Assembly: GCA_913775975.1 (NCBI GenBank)
Contig: CAJYLQ010000022.1
Coordinates: 1-64,000 of the forward strand
Reading direction: 5' to 3'
Length of the DNA: 64,000 nt
Source of the DNA: an uncultured Sphingomonas sp.
GTDB lineage: Bacteria > Pseudomonadota > Alphaproteobacteria > Sphingomonadales > Sphingomonadaceae
The notes beneath the pieces were generated by a model. The model was given only the letters and a program-made list of their open reading frames with translations. It was not told the origin of the DNA and made no database searches. The position numbers and the translations under genes are program-made. Positions 19,672 to 27,900 of this stretch are shown here, one piece after another (the stretch's first letter is position 1; the number at the start of each line of letters is the position of its first letter).

Positions 19672-21279
19672 TCATCCCTCGGCCGGAGCCATCGCGGCGG
19701 TACCGCCGCGCGCCGGGGCGGCCGGCCCCTTCAACAGCCGCGCGCGCACCTCGTCACGCGGCCCGAAATCCTCCAGACGGCCGCCGCGCAGCACCGCGAG
19801 CATCGACGCCGTCTCGATCAGCGCGGGCGCGTTGCCGGTGCTGACGACGATCGCGCCGCGCGCCCGCGCGCCCGTGATCGCCGCCGCCAGCAGCGGCTGG
19901 CCACCCGCGTCGAGATGCGCGGCGGGGTCGTCCAGCACGATCAGGAACGGGTCGCCGAACAGCGCGCGGGCCAGCGCGATCCGCTGCCGCTCGCTGGCGG
20001 ACAGCAGGTTGCCGTCGACGCCGACCTCCGTCGCATAGCCCTGCGGCAGGCGGACGATCAGGTCGTGGACGCCCGCCGCCGTCGCCGCCGCGATCACCGC
20101 GTCGGAGCCGGCGGCCGGATCGAAGCGGGCGATGTTCTGCGCGACGCTGCCCTCGAACAGCATCGCGTCCTGCGGCAGATAGCCGACCTGCCGGCCGAGT
20201 GCCGCGCCCGCCCACTGGTCGAGCGCCGCGCCGTCCAGCCGCACCTTGCCCGCCGCCGCCGGCCAGCCGCCGATCAGCGCGCGCAGCAGCGCCGACTTGC
20301 CGCTGGCGGACGGGCCGACGATCGCCAGCGCATCGCCCGCGCGCAGGGCGAAGCTGACATCGCGCGCGATCACGCGCCGCGCCTCCGGCACGGTGAGGGT
20401 CAGCCCCTCCACCTCCAGCCGCGCGGCGGCGGGGGGCAGCGGCAGCGGATCGGCGGGGGGCGCCTCCGCATCGAGCAGCGTGGCGACGCGCGCCCAGCCC
20501 GCGCGCGCGCGGGCGATCGCCGGCGCCTCCGCGATCAGCGCCTCGAACGGGGCGAGGCCCTGCGCGACGAGCAAAGTCGCCGCGACCATCGCGCCGATGC
20601 TGGCGCTGCCGCCGATCACCAGCGCGCCGCCCAGCGTCACCGTCGCGACGATTGCCAGCAGGCGGACGCCGTGCGCCACCGCCAGCCGATCGCGCGCGGG
20701 GGCGAGCAGGCGCGCGCTGAGCGCGGCGACCGCGTCCCGATCCGCCAGCGCCGTCTCCACCCGGTCGGCATCGGCGCGGCCCGCGCGCCACGCGGGCAGC
20801 AGCACCGCCGTCAGGATCGCGGCACCGGCGAGCAGGACCAGCGCGAAGCCGCCATGCAGCAGCGCCAGCGCGATGAGGAAGATGGGCATGAGCAGGACGC
20901 CCGCGCCACGCGTGACGGCGGGCCGGTTCGCCAGCTCGCCCAGATCGTCGATGCCGCGACGGATCGCCGCCCCGCCCGCCGCCGCCGTACGGCCGTGCAC
21001 GAGGCGCGCATCGACGCGGGCGGACAGGGCGGCGGTGATCCACGCGCCCAGCTGCGCCGCCATGCGGGCGCGAAGCATCGCCAGCAGTGTCAGCAGGCCC
21101 AGCCCGACCGCCGCCATGGCGAACACGCCGCCAAGCGTCGCGGGATTGTGCCCGGCCAGCACCGTGTCGATGGTCAGCAGCAGGTACAGCGCACCCGCCA
21201 GCGGCGTCAGCCCGACGACCACCGAGATGATGGCGACCGCCACCAGCCCCCCGCGACACTCAAGGAGTATCGCGCGCAT
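19672..21279 (-). CDS. Type I secretion ABC protein, PrtD-like, with altered ATPase motifs
   Basis: 535 residues from ATG 21279 (MRAILLECRGG), chosen because it aligns with the start of the first membrane helix of PrtD; the frame stays open to a TTG at 21354. Membrane domain then nucleotide-binding domain: Walker A GPSASGKS (about 322) is normal for PrtD proteins, but the signature is LSASERQR instead of LSGGQRQR (about 422), Walker B ends LDDP so the catalytic Glu is Asp (about 451), and the H-loop reads VVSTGNAP with no histidine (about 478). These are the changes typical of the non-catalytic half of heterodimeric ABC transporters. Operon with the adaptor and TolC-type genes. Confidence 0.9.
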   Translation of the reverse strand: MRAILLECRGGLVAVAIISVVVGLTPLAGALYLLLTIDTVLAGHNPATLGGVFAMAAVGLGLLTLLAMLRARMAAQLGAWITAALSARVDARLVHGRTAAAGGAAIRRGIDDLGELANRPAVTRGAGVLLMPIFLIALALLHGGFALVLLAGAAILTAVLLPAWRAGRADADRVETALADRDAVAALSARLLAPARDRLAVAHGVRLLAIVATVTLGGALVIGGSASIGAMVAATLLVAQGLAPFEALIAEAPAIARARAGWARVATLLDAEAPPADPLPLPPAAARLEVEGLTLTVPEARRVIARDVSFALRAGDALAIVGPSASGKSALLRALIGGWPAAAGKVRLDGAALDQWAGAALGRQVGYLPQDAMLFEGSVAQNIARFDPAAGSDAVIAAATAAGVHDLIVRLPQGYATEVGVDGNLLSASERQRIALARALFGDPFLIVLDDPAAHLDAGGQPLLAAAITGARARGAIVVSTGNAPALIETASMLAVLRGGRLEDFGPRDEVRARLLKGPAAPARGGTAAMAPAEG

Positions 21280-21416
21280 TTCCGAACGCGCCTGTCCTGG
21301 CACTGGAACGAAACCCCGCCTGTCGAAATCGTTAAGGTTTCGTTCTGCACACAAATCCCGAACCGCGCCACATCTTTATCGGACGGGCGCGGCGCCCCTT
21401 GCGGGGCCGGCCGGGG

Positions 21417-21758
21417 TCAGCGGGCGGCGATGGTGCCGATCGCGATCTCGCGCAGGCCACGCTCCGCGACATCATGCGAGGACGCGGCCGCGCCCGACGG
21501 CATCAGCATCGAGGCGGCGGGCCGCTCCAGCACCTGCGTATAAAGCGCGCGCGCCGCGTCGACGCGGCCGGTCTTGCCATAGACCGCCGCCAGGTTGAGC
21601 ATCAGCTCCGGCCGGTTGGGATAGATGCGCCGCTCCGCCGTCAGGATCTTCTCCGCGCGGCCGAGATCCCCGGTGGCGATCGCGGAATAGCCCGCCTCCC
21701 GCGCCGAAAGCGGCGCCGCCAGCAGCCCCATCGCGGCACAAGCCAGGATATAGCGCAT
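21417..21758 (-). CDS. Small exported tetratricopeptide-repeat protein
   Basis: 113 residues. Signal peptide (MRYILACAAMGLLAAPLSA) followed by about two TPR units (YSAIATGDLGRAEKILTAERRIYP; PELMLNLAAVYGKTGRVDAARALY). Very strong ribosome site AAGGAGG (21766-21772) seven bases before ATG 21758. Same direction as the secretion operon, whose ABC gene starts 137 bases downstream, so it may be its first gene or a separate unit. A GTGACA-N6-TGTCAC palindrome lies 46 bases upstream of the ATG. Role not identifiable beyond periplasmic protein-protein contacts. Confidence 0.8.
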   Translation of the reverse strand: MRYILACAAMGLLAAPLSAREAGYSAIATGDLGRAEKILTAERRIYPNRPELMLNLAAVYGKTGRVDAARALYTQVLERPAASMLMPSGAAASSHDVAERGLREIAIGTIAAR

Positions 21759-22181
21759 CGTCCGTCCTCCTTATCCGCCGGCAACGCCGATCGTTTCACT
21801 TTTGTGACACTTGTATGTCACTTCGGTGACGGACGCACAAGAGGCGCGGCGGTTCCGATGCGTTGTTGTTTCGGGACGGCGTGGCGGCGTCTCGTCGGGG
21901 CGCGTGCAGTGTCGGCCGGGACCGAACGGGACGACGCTTCCCATGCCGGGGCAGGCGGATGGAATGGTCCGGTAGCGCGCGGCGCGTGGGTCGATCCGTG
22001 CGAATAGAGGAAGGTGCGCTCGAGAGGCGCAAGCCGACCCGGCAGATGCGCGGCATGGCGCGCAAGCGATGGCGCGGGACCTGCAAGACTGCGTGGATAC
22101 CGACGACGCGGACGGGACTTGCGGTCCGTCATCCTGCCCGGATGACCGACGATCACATCTTCGCGATATCGGTGGAAAAAT
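21759..22181. other. Intergenic region between TPR gene and tRNA-Arg
   Basis: Apart from the palindrome at 21804-21821 and leader of the TPR gene I see no gene; frames crossing the region on both strands are compositionally random and lack ribosome sites. Confidence 0.5.
21804..21821. promoter_or_regulatory. Palindromic operator candidate upstream of the TPR gene
   Basis: GTGACA-CTTGTA-TGTCAC is a perfect 6-bp inverted repeat with a six-base centre; a third half-site GTGAC lies at 21826-21830. Position 46-72 bases upstream of the TPR start codon fits a transcription-factor site. The cognate regulator is not identifiable. Confidence 0.45.
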
Positions 22182-22258
22182 TGGCGCGCCCGGAACGATT
22201 CGAACGTCCGACCCTCAGATTCGTAGTCTGATGCTCTATCCAGCTGAGCTACGGGCGC
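22182..22258 (-). tRNA. tRNA-Arg (anticodon ACG)
   Basis: 77 bases with encoded CCA. Acceptor arms GCGCCCG/CGGGCGC, D-arm GCTC...GAGC, anticodon stem TCAGA/TCTGA around loop CTACGAA (anticodon ACG, expected to be edited to ICG by TadA), T-loop TTCGAAT. All four arms pair. Confidence 0.97.
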
Positions 22259-22368
22259 GCATTGGAGTGGCGCTGTTAGCAGAGATTTTTGGGGGTGCAA
22301 GCGCTATCTGGAAAAAACTTCGCGGCCGATCACAGCCGGCGTACACGGGGGCCGGGGCGCCATACTCC

Positions 22369-22388
22369 TATATACGCGCGCGCGTGTG
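22369..22388. other. 20-bp alternating pyrimidine-purine tract
   Basis: TATATA followed by ten bases of CG repeats and TGTG: 20 consecutive strictly alternating pyrimidine-purine positions, a sequence type able to adopt Z-DNA under negative supercoiling. It lies 66 bases upstream of the lipoprotein start, in the likely promoter region. Confidence 0.6.
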
Positions 22389-22453
22389 GGGCGCGGGCGA
22401 AGTGGGCGGACGGGGTTTGGCTTGGGCGGCGATCCGCCCTAGATGTCGGCGTC

Positions 22454-22942
22454 ATGAAGAGCCTGTTGCCGATCGCCCTCCTGCCCTGCCTCCTGTCGGC
22501 CTGCGCGGCGGACGATACGCGCTACCCCTCGCTGGCGCGGCGCGCGGTGGAGGATGCCGATTTTCGCGAGCCACCAGCCACGACCCCGGCGCCGCCCACG
22601 TCCGACCCCGCGCTGGATGCCCGGATCGCGGCGCTGCTCGACCGGCTGAAGACGGTGGCCGCCGGGTTCGACCGCGACGCGGCGGCGGCGCGGCGGCTGG
22701 TCGCGGTGCGGGGCGCGGGCACGACGGGCAGCGAGCCGTGGCTCGCGGCGCAGAGCGCGCTGGCGGAGCTGGACGACTGGCGCGCGCAGACGGGCAGCAT
22801 CGCCGCCGATGCGGACGATCTGGGCAGCGAACGCGCGGCGAAGCTGCTGCCCCCCTACCCCGTGCTGACCGCCGCGCAGGGTAAGATCGCAGCGGAGGTC
22901 GCCCGGCAGGGGAAGGTGCTGGACGGGCTGCAGGGGAATTAG
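22454..22942 (+). CDS. Small lipoprotein of unknown function
   Basis: 162 residues from ATG 22454; the frame is open further upstream but the lipoprotein signal MKSLLPIALLPCLLSAC, with lipobox LSAC, fixes the start. After the lipidated Cys comes a Pro/Thr linker (PPATTPAPPTS) and then a helical, Ala-rich domain (ALDARIAALLDRLKTVAAG; AAEVARQGKVLDGLQGN). Probably anchored to the inner or outer membrane and acting in the periplasm. I do not recognise a named family. Monocistronic by spacing. Confidence 0.72.
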   Translation: MKSLLPIALLPCLLSACAADDTRYPSLARRAVEDADFREPPATTPAPPTSDPALDARIAALLDRLKTVAAGFDRDAAAARRLVAVRGAGTTGSEPWLAAQSALAELDDWRAQTGSIAADADDLGSERAAKLLPPYPVLTAAQGKIAAEVARQGKVLDGLQGN

Positions 22943-23306
22943 CGGCCGGCGGGGGCGTTCGGAGCCGCACCCGGCGCTCGCCGTCATGGTGCGGGGGCCG
23001 GCTGGCGATGTCGGCCGCGTGGATACCCCGTCGTCAGGATTACGGCCTGCCGCCTCAGCTATTGGGTTCCTTAGTATAGCCACCGCGACGCCATCCCGGA
23101 GATCAAGGTCTGCATGGGAGAGGTCGTCGCTCACTCGAAGCTTCGCCCAACTAGACCCCGGCCTGCGCCGGGGTGACATTTGGTCTTTGTCCGGCGTGCC
23201 GACTTGCAGGAACCAATCATCGCAGGGGTAGGACCGGCGAACGCCCTTCCCCATCGCGCAGGGATCGGGCATCGCTACCCCGACAATCGGGGCGGCGGGG
23301 GATGCG
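22943..23306. other. Intergenic region containing one copy of a palindromic repeat
   Basis: No gene seen. The stretch 23131-23176 resembles 27357-27402 along about 46 bp, including the palindromic core ACCCCGGCC...GGGGT. The part before 23130 is ordinary sequence with lower GC than the neighbours. Confidence 0.55.
23131..23176. repeat. Repeat family B, half element
   Basis: TCACTCGAAGC...CCAACTAGACCCCGGCC...GGGGTGAC matches the right half of the element at 27316-27402 with a few substitutions. The core is an inverted repeat around GCCTGCGCC. Confidence 0.65.
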
Positions 23307-24737
23307 ATGAGCGGGCGTAGGGATCTGACCAGCGGACCGATCGGCGCGACGCTGATCGCCTTTGCCCTGCCGACGCTGGGGTCGAACATCCTGCAATCGC
23401 TCAACGGATCGATCAACGCGATCTGGGTCGGGCGTTTCCTGGGCGAATCGGCGCTGGCGGCGACGTCGAACGCGAACATCGTCATGTTCCTGCTGTTCGG
23501 CGCGGTCTTCGGCTTTGGCATGGCGGCGACGGTGCTGATCGGGCAGAGCTGGGGCCGCCGCGACGTGGAGGGCGCGCGGCGCGCGTTCGGCTCCGCGATC
23601 GGGCTGGTGCTGGCGACGTCGCTGGTGGTCGCGATCCTGGGCTGGGCATTTTCCCATGCGATCCTCGTCGCGCTGGCGACGCCCGCCGCCGCGCTGCCGC
23701 TGGCGGACGCGTATCTGCGCGTGATCTTCCTCAGCCTGCCCGCCGCGATGATCGTCGTGCTGCTGATGATGGGGCTGCGCGGCACCGGCGATGCGATGAC
23801 GCCGCTGTGGTTCATGATCCTGTCCGTCGTGATCGACACCGCGCTGAACCCGGTGCTGATCCTGGGTCTGGGGCCGTTCCCCCGGCTGGGGATCGAGGGA
23901 TCGGCACTGGCGACGCTGATCGCCAACAGCGTCGGCGTGATCGCGCTGGCGGCGTGGATCCACTGGCGCGACCTGCCGCTGCGGTTGCGCGGGGCGGAGA
24001 TCGCGTACCTGCTGCCCGAGCGGGCGCTGACCCGGCTGATCGTCGGCAAGGGGCTGCCGATCGGCGCGCAGATGCTGGTCATCTCCGTCGCCGGGCTGAC
24101 GATGATCGGGCTGGTCAATCGCGAAGGGGTGGAGACGACCGCCGCCTATGGCGTGACGCTGCAATTGTGGAACTACATCCAGATGCCCGCGCTGGCGATC
24201 GGCGCGGCGGTGAGCGCGATGGCGGCGCAGAATATCGGCGCGGGGCATTGGGACCGGGTGGGCCGGATCACGCGCGCGGGCATCCTCTACAACCTCGCGC
24301 TGACGGGGGTGATGATCGCAGTCATCCTGTGGTTCGACCGGACGACGCTGGGCCTGTTCCTGTCGGATGGCAGCCCGGCGATCGCGATCGGCCAGCATAT
24401 CGGCATGATCGCCAGCTGGAGCTTCCTGCTGTTCGGCGTGACGATGGTGCTGTTCGGCACGGTGCGCGCGAACGGCGCGGTGTGGGGGCCGCTGGCGATC
24501 CTGTTCGTCGCGATGTTCCCGGTGCGGCTGGGCTTCGCGCTGATGATGCGGCCGTTGCTGGGCGCGGACGCGCTGTGGTGGAGCTTTCCGCTGGGGTCGG
24601 CGGTGACGATGCTGGGGGCGGGCCTTTATTATCGCTACGGCCCGTGGCGGCGCGGACGGCTGGTGACGCCGCCGGCGGCCGGTCCCGCCCCCACCGCCCC
24701 TATGGCGGAGGGCGATCGGGCGGCGGCGGTGCCATGA
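23307..24737 (+). CDS. MATE-family multidrug/sodium antiporter
   Basis: 476 residues with about 12 membrane helices arranged as two similar six-helix halves: LIAFALPTLGSNILQSLNGSINAIWVGRFLG opens the first half and IGAQMLVISVAGLTMIGLVNREG the second. This is the MATE pattern (drug or metabolite export driven by Na+ or H+). Helix GLRGTGDAMTPLWFMIL is the typical GxGxGDA-like segment. The tail is Pro/Ala-rich. The last 38 bases overlap the convergent lipid-kinase gene. Substrate unknown. Confidence 0.92.
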   Translation: MSGRRDLTSGPIGATLIAFALPTLGSNILQSLNGSINAIWVGRFLGESALAATSNANIVMFLLFGAVFGFGMAATVLIGQSWGRRDVEGARRAFGSAIGLVLATSLVVAILGWAFSHAILVALATPAAALPLADAYLRVIFLSLPAAMIVVLLMMGLRGTGDAMTPLWFMILSVVIDTALNPVLILGLGPFPRLGIEGSALATLIANSVGVIALAAWIHWRDLPLRLRGAEIAYLLPERALTRLIVGKGLPIGAQMLVISVAGLTMIGLVNREGVETTAAYGVTLQLWNYIQMPALAIGAAVSAMAAQNIGAGHWDRVGRITRAGILYNLALTGVMIAVILWFDRTTLGLFLSDGSPAIAIGQHIGMIASWSFLLFGVTMVLFGTVRANGAVWGPLAILFVAMFPVRLGFALMMRPLLGADALWWSFPLGSAVTMLGAGLYYRYGPWRRGRLVTPPAAGPAPTAPMAEGDRAAAVP

Positions 24738-25599
24738 CCTCGATCACGCCGGGCGCGACCCGCGCGGTGACGGGGGTGCGCGCCAGCACCTCTCCGTCGA
24801 TCGAGATGGGCAGGCGCGGCTCGGTATCGATCTTCAGGCTCTTGCCCGAAAAGCTGATCGTGTCCTGGTGCCGCGCCTTCAGCCCCAGGATGCTCGCCAG
24901 CCAGTTATAGGCCAGCTTGCGCTTGTAGTGGCCGCGCACCGCCTGCACGACGATCTGACCCGAATTGACCGACGCCTCATCCACCAGCCAGGTGCCGCCG
25001 TGATAGGGGCCGTTGGAGATGCGGACCTCCACCACCTTCATCTTGCGGCGCTGCGTGCCGTCGTCGACGTGCAGCGTGAACGGCCGGAACCGCCCGAACT
25101 GATAGCCCGCCCAGCCGAGATAGCCGACCATGCCCAGCACCTTCTTGAGCCCGTGCGGCACGGTTTCGGCGATCTGCGGGCTGATGCCCATCGCCGCGCA
25201 ATTGGCGAAATAGTCGCCGTCGATCACGCCAAGATCGATGCGGCGGGTATGGCCGGCGCGGATCACCTCGACCGCGCCCTCCACCGTGCGCGGGATGCCC
25301 AGCGTGCGCGAAAAGCTGTTGGCGGTGCCGAGCGGCAGGACGCCGAGGATCACGTCCTTGCCGACCAGCAGGTCGACGAGGCCGCTGATCGTCCCGTCGC
25401 CGCCGCCCAGGATCACGAGGTCCGGCCCGGCGGCGAGCACGTCGTGCACCGTCGCCTCCAGCTTGTCCGGATCCTCCACCGCGCGCGCATCGACCGGATA
25501 GGGCAGCCCCTTCATCGCCGCGCAGGCGCGCTTGAACAGCTTCTGCCCCTTTCGCGACTTGGCATTGACGACCATCGCGGCCGACCGAATTTCCCGCAT
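24700..25599 (-). CDS. Diacylglycerol/lipid kinase family protein (DagK catalytic domain)
   Basis: 299 residues from ATG 25599 (MREIRSAAMVVNAKSRKGQKL); a longer frame to 25674 overlaps hemB upstream sequence and is not used. The ATP site GGGDGTISG (about residue 66) and PLGTANSFSRTLG are diagnostic of the YegS/DgkB/sphingosine-kinase fold. It phosphorylates a membrane lipid alcohol; in sphingolipid-making bacteria the substrate could be diacylglycerol, ceramide or sphingoid base, which sequence alone cannot tell. Convergent overlap with the MATE gene and divergent from hemB (73 bases). Confidence 0.88.
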   Translation of the reverse strand: MREIRSAAMVVNAKSRKGQKLFKRACAAMKGLPYPVDARAVEDPDKLEATVHDVLAAGPDLVILGGGDGTISGLVDLLVGKDVILGVLPLGTANSFSRTLGIPRTVEGAVEVIRAGHTRRIDLGVIDGDYFANCAAMGISPQIAETVPHGLKKVLGMVGYLGWAGYQFGRFRPFTLHVDDGTQRRKMKVVEVRISNGPYHGGTWLVDEASVNSGQIVVQAVRGHYKRKLAYNWLASILGLKARHQDTISFSGKSLKIDTEPRLPISIDGEVLARTPVTARVAPGVIEVMAPPPPDRPPP

Positions 25600-25672
25600 G
25601 ATCGATACACTCCCGCAACCATCGCCCCAACGCTTGCGGCGGGCCAAGCGATCCCGCATGACCCGAAGGGTC

Positions 25673-26662
25673 ATGTCCAGCTATCCCGCGATCCGCCTTC
25701 GCCGTACCCGCGCCTCCGCCTGGAGCCGCCGGCTCCATGCCGAGACCGTCCTGACCCCCGCCGACCTGATCTGGCCGCTGTTCATCGCGGAAGGAGACGG
25801 GGTGGAGCAGCCGATCGCCACGCTGCCCGGCGTGTCGCGCTGGTCGGTCGACGGCATCGTCGCGCGCGGGCGCGAGGCGCGCGACCTGGGCATTCCGTGC
25901 GTCGCGCTGTTCCCCAACACGCCCGCGCACCTGCGCAGCGACGACGGGGCGGAGGCGCTGAACCCCGACAACCTGATGTGCCGCGCGATCCGCGCGCTGA
26001 AGGACGCGGTGCCGGAGGTCGGCGTGCTGACCGACGTGGCGCTCGACCCCTATACGACGCACGGGCATGACGGGCTGGTCGACGCGGCCGGCTATGTCGT
26101 CAACGACGCGACCGCCGACGCGCTGGTGCAACAGGCGCTCAATCAGGCGCGCGCGGGGTCGGACATCATCGCGCCGTCCGACATGATGGACGGGCGCATC
26201 GGCCTGATCCGCGGCGCGCTGGAGGGCGAGGGCCACGTCAATGTCCAGATCATGAGCTACGCCGCCAAATATGCTTCCGCCTTCTACGGGCCGTTCCGCG
26301 ACGCGGTCGGCAGTCGTGGGCTGCTGAAGGGCGACAAGAAGACGTACCAGATGGACAGCGCCAATGCCGAGGAGGCGCTGCGCGAGGTCGCGCTCGATCT
26401 GGCCGAGGGCGCGGACAGCGTGATGGTGAAGCCGGGCCTGCCCTATCTGGACATCGTGACGCGCGTGAAGACGCGGTTCGAAGTGCCCGTCTTCGCCTAT
26501 CAGGTGTCCGGCGAATATGCGCTGATCGAGGCGGGCGTCGCGGCGGGCGCGGCGGATCGCGACGCGATGGTGCTGGAAACGCTGCTGGCGTTCAAGCGCG
26601 CGGGCTGTTCGGGCGTGCTGACCTATCACGCGGCGCACGCGGCGCGGCTGCTGGCCGGATGA
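25673..26662 (+). CDS. hemB: Porphobilinogen synthase (delta-aminolevulinate dehydratase)
   Basis: 329 residues. ATG 25673 has GAAGGG close upstream; an in-frame ATG at 25658 would add five residues. Condenses two 5-aminolevulinates to porphobilinogen in haem/sirohaem synthesis. Schiff-base lysines are in SYAAKYASAFYGPFRDA and MVKPGLPYLD. The metal segment reads DVALDPYTTHGHDG, i.e. the Asp/Ala (Mg/K-dependent) type rather than the Cys-rich zinc type, as usual in alphaproteobacteria. Its stop overlaps the acetyltransferase start (ATGA). Confidence 0.97.
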   Translation: MSSYPAIRLRRTRASAWSRRLHAETVLTPADLIWPLFIAEGDGVEQPIATLPGVSRWSVDGIVARGREARDLGIPCVALFPNTPAHLRSDDGAEALNPDNLMCRAIRALKDAVPEVGVLTDVALDPYTTHGHDGLVDAAGYVVNDATADALVQQALNQARAGSDIIAPSDMMDGRIGLIRGALEGEGHVNVQIMSYAAKYASAFYGPFRDAVGSRGLLKGDKKTYQMDSANAEEALREVALDLAEGADSVMVKPGLPYLDIVTRVKTRFEVPVFAYQVSGEYALIEAGVAAGAADRDAMVLETLLAFKRAGCSGVLTYHAAHAARLLAG

Positions 26663-27201
26663 TCGAGACGGCGCGGGTCGTGCTGCGCGCATGGCGGGCG
26701 GAGGACGCGCCCGCGCATCACGCGCTGTGCCACGATCCGCGCGTGCTCGCGATGTTCGGCGACGCGCCGTCAGAGGCGGATTCGCGCGACGTGGTGGCGC
26801 GGCAGAACGCGCTGCTCGCCGCGCATGGCTATTGCTTCTGGGCGATGGTGGATCGCGCCGATGGCCGCTTCATCGGCTGGTGCGGGCTGAAGCCGGGTCA
26901 CGCGCCGATCGATGGCGAGACGGAGATCGGCTGGACCGTCCACCCCGATCGCTGGCGACAGGGTCTGGCGCGGGAGGCGGCGACGGCGGTGCTGGCATGG
27001 GCGTGGCGGGAAACCGCCCTGCCCTCGATCGTCGCGATCACCGCTGCGGCGAACGGGCCGAGCCAGGGGCTGATGGCGCGGCTGGGAATGCAGCGCGAGC
27101 CGGCGGGCGATTTCGACGATGACGAGCGCGCGCCGGGCGATCCGCTGCGCCCGCACATCCTGTTCCGTATTTGGCGACCGGCGGGCGGGGCCGTCCGATA
27201 G
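26659..27201 (+). CDS. GNAT-family N-acetyltransferase (RimJ/RimL-like)
   Basis: 180 residues, RimJ-type GNAT: starts MIETARVVLRAWRAEDAPAHHAL, has the strand/loop TEIGWTVHPDRWRQGLAREAATAVLAWA (acetyl-CoA-binding R/Q-x-x-G-x-A variant) and AANGPSQGLMARLGM. It acetylates an amino group of a protein N-terminus, polyamine or small molecule; target unknown. Translationally coupled to hemB through a four-base overlap, but there is no evident functional link. Confidence 0.88.
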   Translation: MIETARVVLRAWRAEDAPAHHALCHDPRVLAMFGDAPSEADSRDVVARQNALLAAHGYCFWAMVDRADGRFIGWCGLKPGHAPIDGETEIGWTVHPDRWRQGLAREAATAVLAWAWRETALPSIVAITAAANGPSQGLMARLGMQREPAGDFDDDERAPGDPLRPHILFRIWRPAGGAVR

Positions 27202-27273
27202 GCGGGATCGCGTGGAGCCCATGCCCTTCAATGGGGCATCGCCACGAACGGCGCGCTTGCGGACGCCCCCGGC

Positions 27274-27456
27274 CCCCTCCCCTGAAGGGGTTCGTTGCAG
27301 AACTTCCTCCGTCATCCCGGCGAAGGCCGGGATCCAGTTGGTCAGGGGTCGGTAAGCCACTCGAATCGTCCCGCAACTGGACCCCGGCCTTCGCCGGGGT
27401 GGCGGGTGAGAGGCGTGAGAGACCGAGTTTCGTTACGGTCCCCTGAAGGGGAGGGG
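27274..27456. repeat. Family A palindrome interrupted by a family B element
   Basis: Left part 27274-27290 and right part 27440-27456 are the two overlapping halves of the 22-bp family A palindrome; the central 12 bases CCCCTGAAGGGG are present on both sides (27279-27290, 27440-27451). The 149 bp between contain a 25-bp inverted repeat with one mismatch (27316-27340 / 27374-27398). This looks like an insertion with a 12-bp target duplication. Confidence 0.65.
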
Positions 27457-27517
27457 TTGGACGGTCGGCTCAATGCGCAAGCCCGGCACGCTACTTTAGG
27501 ATCACGTCAGGCTGAGC

Positions 27518-27594
27518 CGTCATTGCGAGCGGAGTGAAGCAATCCAGAGCCGGATCAGGACGCCCTGGATTGCCGCGCTTCGCTCGCAATGACG
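27518..27594. repeat. Inverted repeat, family C (CGTCATTGCGAGCG type)
   Basis: 30-base arms at 27518-27547 and 27565-27594, four mismatches, 17-base loop. The arm CGTCATTGCGAGCG...GCAATCCAG is a dispersed repeat type I recognise from many alphaproteobacterial genomes. Confidence 0.7.
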
Positions 27595-27708
27595 ACGTCG
27601 GCTCAAGCTCATGTCAGGTCATGCCAGCCCGGCACCGTCACGCGACACAGCGCTTATGCGGTCCGCATCAGGGCCGTCCCCGAGGGGAAAATCAGGTCGA
27701 AAAGGAAA

Positions 27709-27785
27709 TGGTCGGGAAGAGAGGATTCGAACCTCCGGCCCCTGCCTCCCGAAGACAGTGCTCTACCAGGCTGAGCTACTCCCCG
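27709..27785 (-). tRNA. tRNA-Pro (anticodon CGG)
   Basis: 77 bases with encoded CCA. Acceptor CGGGGAG/CTTCCCG (one G-U), D-arm GCTC...GAGC, anticodon stem CTGTC/GGCAG with loop TTCGGGA (anticodon CGG), T-loop TTCGAAT. C1-G72 pair fits bacterial tRNA-Pro. Confidence 0.97.
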
Positions 27786-27900
27786 ACGGAGTTCCGGTCG
27801 TCATCAGCTTTCGGGAGCCGACCGGTTGGCTTGGAGGCGCGCCTATAACGGGCGGTTTCGGGGAGCGCAAGCGGCTTTCACGCGCCCGCGCCCACGCGGC

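Larger units (their letters stand above)
27202..27708. other. 507-bp intergenic repeat cluster
   Basis: No gene. It contains a family A palindrome split by a 149-bp insert that carries family B inverted repeats (27274-27456), and a family C inverted repeat (27518-27594). The rest is unremarkable sequence leading to tRNA-Pro. Confidence 0.75.

Noticed and set aside
16689..19844. 1051-residue open frame antisense to tolC-like and hlyD-like genes
   Set aside because: Shadow of two well-supported genes; low-complexity Arg/Gly/His sequence.
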